DNA of 49,747 nt from an uncultured Alphaproteobacteria bacterium (GTDB lineage: Bacteria; Pseudomonadota; Alphaproteobacteria; HIMB59; GCA-002718135), in contig CACFLO010000001.1 of NCBI GenBank assembly GCA_902567135.1, forward strand, positions 1 through 49,747, read 5' to 3'. The notes beneath the pieces are model-generated. The model did no database searches. It saw only the letters and a list, made by a program, of their open reading frames with translations, and was not told where the DNA came from. A program made the translations under genes and the position numbers. This document shows, piece by piece, positions 46,624 through 49,747 of this stretch (positions within the stretch are counted from its first letter, which is position 1; each line of letters opens with the position of its first letter).

Positions 46624-47427
46624 TTAATCCCATTTTGCTATTGGAGGCATAGACATTAAAATTGCATCAATATTACCTCCTGTTTCTAATCCAAATTTTG
46701 TACCCCTATCATGCAATAAATTAAACTCAGCATAGCGACTTCGTTTAACAAGTTGAATATTTTTTTCTCTTTCATTCCATTTTTCATTTTTCAACTCAAT
46801 TAAAGTATTTTCAACAAAATCTCTAAAGTACTTTCCTACATTTTTTATAAATTCAAAATCATTTTCCCAATTATTTTTTAAATAATCAAAAAAAATACCT
46901 CCTGCTCCTCTTGGCTCATCTCTATGAGGAAGATAAAAATAATCATCACACCATTTTTTAAATTCTGAATATTTATTTGGATAATATTCATTACACAATT
47001 TTTTTAAACCATTATGATAATCATCTATTTTGTTGAAATCTAAACAAGGAGTTATATCCATTCCTCCACCAAACCATTTTTCAGAAGTTATTAAAAAACG
47101 AGTATTAAAATGCATAGATGGTATTTTGGGTGATACAGGATGCAAAACAACACTAATTCCTGTAGCTTTATATTTAGGATCTTTTTTAGCTCCTGGTATT
47201 TTATTTTGCATTTCACTATTGAATTCACCATAAACACTAGAAATATTAACCCCACCTTTTTCAATAACTGGTCCTTTTATTTTCGACATGGTTCCTCCAC
47301 CCTCATGTCTATGACTCCAATTTGTTTGAACAAATTCTTTACCATCAATTTCAGAAACTAAATTGATTAATTGATTTCGAAGATCTTCAAACCAATCTTT
47401 TGCTAGATTAAATTGCTTATCTGACAT
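46624..47427 (-). CDS. hemF: Oxygen-dependent coproporphyrinogen III oxidase
   Basis: A 267-residue enzyme (counted from the ATG at 47427) converting coproporphyrinogen III to protoporphyrinogen IX using O2. Motifs: WSHRHEGGGTMSKI, WFGGGMDITPCL, KWCDDYFYLPHRDEPRGAGGIFFD, and the C-terminal RSRYAEFNLLHDRGTKFGLE followed by ILMSMPP. The frame reaches 47439, but 47427 gives a TAATG junction with hemH and no extra residues. Presence of HemF indicates an aerobic lifestyle. Confidence 0.97.
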   Translation of the reverse strand: MSDKQFNLAKDWFEDLRNQLINLVSEIDGKEFVQTNWSHRHEGGGTMSKIKGPVIEKGGVNISSVYGEFNSEMQNKIPGAKKDPKYKATGISVVLHPVSPKIPSMHFNTRFLITSEKWFGGGMDITPCLDFNKIDDYHNGLKKLCNEYYPNKYSEFKKWCDDYFYLPHRDEPRGAGGIFFDYLKNNWENDFEFIKNVGKYFRDFVENTLIELKNEKWNEREKNIQLVKRSRYAEFNLLHDRGTKFGLETGGNIDAILMSMPPIAKWD

Positions 47428-48452
47428 TAGACTTTCCAACCTTGTGTATGTTTTATTATAAGATGAGAGATAAATTTTAAATGTTTTTCATTATCATTTA
47501 GACAAGGAATATATTTATATTTTTCACCACCTGCTTCAATAAAGTATTCTCGGTTTTCCTCTTCTAGTTCTTCAAGAGTTTCTAAACAGTCAGCACTAAA
47601 TCCAGGAGATATAATATGAATATCTTTAACGCCTTTACTTGGTAATTCTTTAAGAGTTTCAGCTGTATATGGTTTTAACCATTCTGCTCTGCCAAAACGA
47701 CTTTGAAAAGTGGTGATTATTTCTTCATCAGCAAGATTCATTTTTTCCTTAACCAACCTAGTCGTTTTTAAACAAAAACAGTGGTATGGATCACCATTTG
47801 TTAAATATTTCTTTGGTATACCATGATAACTGAAAACAATCTTTTGTGGTTTTTCATTTTTTTCCCAAAAATTTTTAATAGATGATGCTAAAGCATCAAT
47901 ATATTCCTCTTCTTCAAAGTATTGATTGATGAATCTTAATTCAGGAATCCATCTCCATGTTTGTAAAGTATTTGTAACTTCATCAAAAGTACTACCTGTC
48001 GTAGCAGCACAATACTGAGGATATAAAGGAAGGACCAATAAGCGTCTTACTTGTCTATTTTGTAAATCTTTTAGAGCACTTTTTATAGAAGGGTTGCCAT
48101 AACGCATTCCTAAAGCAAACTCAATATTGGGATACTTAAGTGAAATTATTTTTTTAACTCCTTGAATTTGTTTTTTAGAAATATCTAAAAGTGGAGAACC
48201 GTTATCTGTCCAAATTTTTTTATAATTAGCAGCAGATTTTCTTGGTCTAACTTGCAATATTATGCCTTTAAGAATAATTTGCCATAAAAATTTAGGAATT
48301 TCTATTACTCTTTGATCTGAAAGAAATTGATTTAAATATTTTCTAAGTGATTTTGCATCAGGAGCGTCAGGAGTTCCAAGATTAGTTATTAAGACACCTG
48401 TCTTATCTTTACTTCCATGTTCGTAATTTTTTTCACCAACAAACTTGACCAT
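47427..48452 (-). CDS. hemH: Ferrochelatase
   Basis: A 341-residue enzyme inserting Fe2+ into protoporphyrin IX. The N-terminal GVLITNLGTPDAPDAKSLRKYL and QRVIEIP, the catalytic-His segment KIVFSYHGIPKKY, a QSRFGRAEWLKPYT segment and the ISPGFSADCLETLEEL motif are present. It sits between hemE (5-base gap) and hemF (1-base overlap) in pathway-related order. Confidence 0.97.
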   Translation of the reverse strand: MVKFVGEKNYEHGSKDKTGVLITNLGTPDAPDAKSLRKYLNQFLSDQRVIEIPKFLWQIILKGIILQVRPRKSAANYKKIWTDNGSPLLDISKKQIQGVKKIISLKYPNIEFALGMRYGNPSIKSALKDLQNRQVRRLLVLPLYPQYCAATTGSTFDEVTNTLQTWRWIPELRFINQYFEEEEYIDALASSIKNFWEKNEKPQKIVFSYHGIPKKYLTNGDPYHCFCLKTTRLVKEKMNLADEEIITTFQSRFGRAEWLKPYTAETLKELPSKGVKDIHIISPGFSADCLETLEELEEENREYFIEAGGEKYKYIPCLNDNEKHLKFISHLIIKHTQGWKV

Positions 48453-48457
48453 ACTTA

Positions 48458-49456
48458 TTAGCTAAATTCTTTTCTAATATTTTCTAAAAATAAATGGACA
48501 TTTTTTTCTGGTGTTTCTTTATTAATTCCATGTCCAAGACCACAAACCCAGCCATCTTTATTTTCTATAGATTTCATATAATCTATATAAATTGTAAGTT
48601 TTTCACGAAATTGATCGGAATCTAAAAGCATAAAATTTTCATCAAAGTTGCCTTGAACAAAGCCGTGTTTTGAATTTTGAAATATATCTGCAAGGTTTAT
48701 TGATTTATCAAAACCAAATCCAGCAAAGGGGTATTTCATACATGGTATAATGTCAGATTCTTGTTTTCCTTTAGAATAATAACCAACTTTATTTGGGAAT
48801 GTTGATGATATATCCTCAAGTAAAGTAGTATAAATTGCTTTAAAATCTTTACTTTCTAAATCATACAACCAACTATCAAATATCATTACAATTTCAGCTC
48901 CAGCATCTAATTGTAGTTTAATATTTTTCTTTAATAAAGGCACAAGAGTTGTAATAAGAAATTCAAAATACACTTCTTTATTTTTAGGAATTAATTGATC
49001 TTTACCAAATGCATATCTGATTAAAGTCCATGGACCACCAACAAAACCAATTAAGCTTTTTGAATTTGGTATCTTTTCTTTTGTAAATTTAATAGCATCT
49101 GATTGAAATTTTAAATGCTCAATAGCTTTTTCGATATTATTATAATCTTTGAAATTTTCAGCGCTAATATATGAAGTAAATTTTGGTCCAGGATCGAATT
49201 TCAATTCAAGTCCTAGTGCCTCTAAAATAAAAAGTATATCACTAAATAAAATAGCCACATCAAAATCAAATTCATTTATTGGTCCAAAAGCAACTTCTGC
49301 AGCAAGTTCAGGCGATTTACATAATTGCTCAAATGTATACTTCTCTTTTAAATTTTGATAATGAGAATGGTATCGACCTGCTTGTCGCATAAACCAGATT
49401 GGGGGTACATTCTGTCTTTGCTTAATAAGTGCATTCTGAAATAAAGTATTTGCCAT
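48458..49456 (-). CDS. hemE: Uroporphyrinogen decarboxylase
   Basis: A 332-residue enzyme that makes coproporphyrinogen III. The N-terminal signature PPIWFMRQAGRYHSHY, the central GFVGGPWTLIRYAFG and the C-terminal GLGHGINKETPEKNV are canonical. It follows the truncated gene at the right edge by one base after that gene's stop. Confidence 0.97.
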   Translation of the reverse strand: MANTLFQNALIKQRQNVPPIWFMRQAGRYHSHYQNLKEKYTFEQLCKSPELAAEVAFGPINEFDFDVAILFSDILFILEALGLELKFDPGPKFTSYISAENFKDYNNIEKAIEHLKFQSDAIKFTKEKIPNSKSLIGFVGGPWTLIRYAFGKDQLIPKNKEVYFEFLITTLVPLLKKNIKLQLDAGAEIVMIFDSWLYDLESKDFKAIYTTLLEDISSTFPNKVGYYSKGKQESDIIPCMKYPFAGFGFDKSINLADIFQNSKHGFVQGNFDENFMLLDSDQFREKLTIYIDYMKSIENKDGWVCGLGHGINKETPEKNVHLFLENIRKEFS

Positions 49457-49457
49457 T

Positions 49458-49747
49458 TTATATATTTAATAACTTTTTCTTCCAACTATCATAAGATAGC
49501 TCAACAAAAAGATTTTTATCATGACCTAATATTGAATAGATTTCATTATAGGTATTGCCTGGACCACAATAATGATATTTTTCTAACAATTCTGGGTATT
49601 TATTGAGTGTATATTTAAAAGCTGTGGAACTCATCCAATAAAAATATTTTTTTTCTTTTGTATCAATCTGAAAATCAAGTTTTTCAAGCTTATACGTTTC
49701 AATTCTTTCAGCAATATTTGAAATTGGAGCATCTTTGTGAGTCAGTT
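49458..49747 (-). CDS. C-terminal 95 residues of an unassigned protein upstream of hemE
   Basis: The frame is open from the right edge and ends in TAA, one base before the hemE start. It is missing its N-terminus. Visible features include FYWMSSTAFKYTL, then HYCGPGNTYNEI and a final ELSYDSWKKKLL. The position and the Ser-Ser then Gly-Pro-Gly-x-Thr spacing recall the C-terminal half of uroporphyrinogen-III synthase (HemD), a poorly conserved enzyme, but I cannot confirm this. The coding assignment is firm; the product is open. Confidence 0.75.
   Translation of the reverse strand, partial: LTHKDAPISNIAERIETYKLEKLDFQIDTKEKKYFYWMSSTAFKYTLNKYPELLEKYHYCGPGNTYNEIYSILGHDKNLFVELSYDSWKKKLLNI

Noticed and set aside
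1-49747. Mobile elements, CRISPR arrays, toxin-antitoxin or defence islands, tRNA or rRNA genes
   Set aside because: Scanning both strands revealed no transposase or integrase frames, no regularly spaced repeats, no T-loop/anticodon patterns and no compositional island large enough to suggest transfer.

Overview
The window is a strongly AT-rich, extremely compact bacterial chromosome segment. Genes abut or overlap at almost every junction, only one intergenic gap exceeds about 100 bases, and no tRNA, rRNA, insertion sequence, phage or CRISPR array is visible. The gene set is alphaproteobacterial: BolA/J-protein/CobS/CobT, COQ9, a class I lysyl-tRNA synthetase, split PntA subunits, DUF1244, TIGR03643, TIGR01459 HAD and HemJ. 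Together with the base composition this suggests a streamlined marine alphaproteobacterium resembling Pelagibacterales (SAR11 or a look-alike lineage). That placement is inference; no phylogeny was run.

Layout. 1-1232: truncated CNNM/CorC-type protein. 1225-4817: bolA divergent from a J-protein/cobS/cobT operon. 4810-7023: queuosine salvage pair (tgt, YhhQ-type transporter) and L28. 7103-12429: minus-strand run of HAD hydrolase, pyrD, class I lysS, a MarR regulator with two perfect palindromic operators, ferredoxin and its reductase. 12428-13525: heme A synthase, then the only large intergenic gap (13526-13813), which is noticeably richer in G+C than its surroundings, has stem-forming potential and is a candidate non-coding RNA. 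13814-18040: DUF6134-like protein, SDR, phosphofructokinase, DUF465, COQ9, deformylase, S21. 18037-24017: pntB/pntAB/pntAA, a UbiB-family kinase and an M3 peptidase on the minus strand. 24072-29656: acyl-CoA synthetase, DUF1244, pyruvate kinase, aminotransferase, TauE-type permease. 29719-36942: plus-strand operon with a two-gene saccharopine module, uvrB, a crotonase-fold hydrolase, an unrecognised membrane-anchored protein and an AEC transporter. 36939-40873: TPR protein, TIGR03643, GST, LysE, YajQ, RmuC, YqaA. 40892-46122: peptide-type ABC transporter with fused ATPases. 46203-49747: heme operon (hemJ, hemF, hemH, hemE) and a truncated gene at the right edge.

Functional picture: an aerobic heterotroph with oxygen-dependent heme synthesis (HemF, HemJ, Cox15), ubiquinone (COQ9, UbiB-like), proton-translocating transhydrogenase, the PFK and pyruvate kinase steps of glycolysis, probable lysine catabolism through saccharopine, uptake of peptide-like substrates and scavenging of queuosine precursors.

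The most unusual features are architectural. Eight of nine convergent gene pairs overlap at their stop codons by exactly 4 or 8 bases, leaving no room for conventional terminators. Beyond that, the G+C-enriched gap at 13.5 kb, the MarR palindromes in front of lysS, the perfect hairpin between the ABC binding-protein and permease genes, and the CobS/CobT/J/BolA block without CobN nearby are the best leads. I did not find a clearly new defence or mobile system here.
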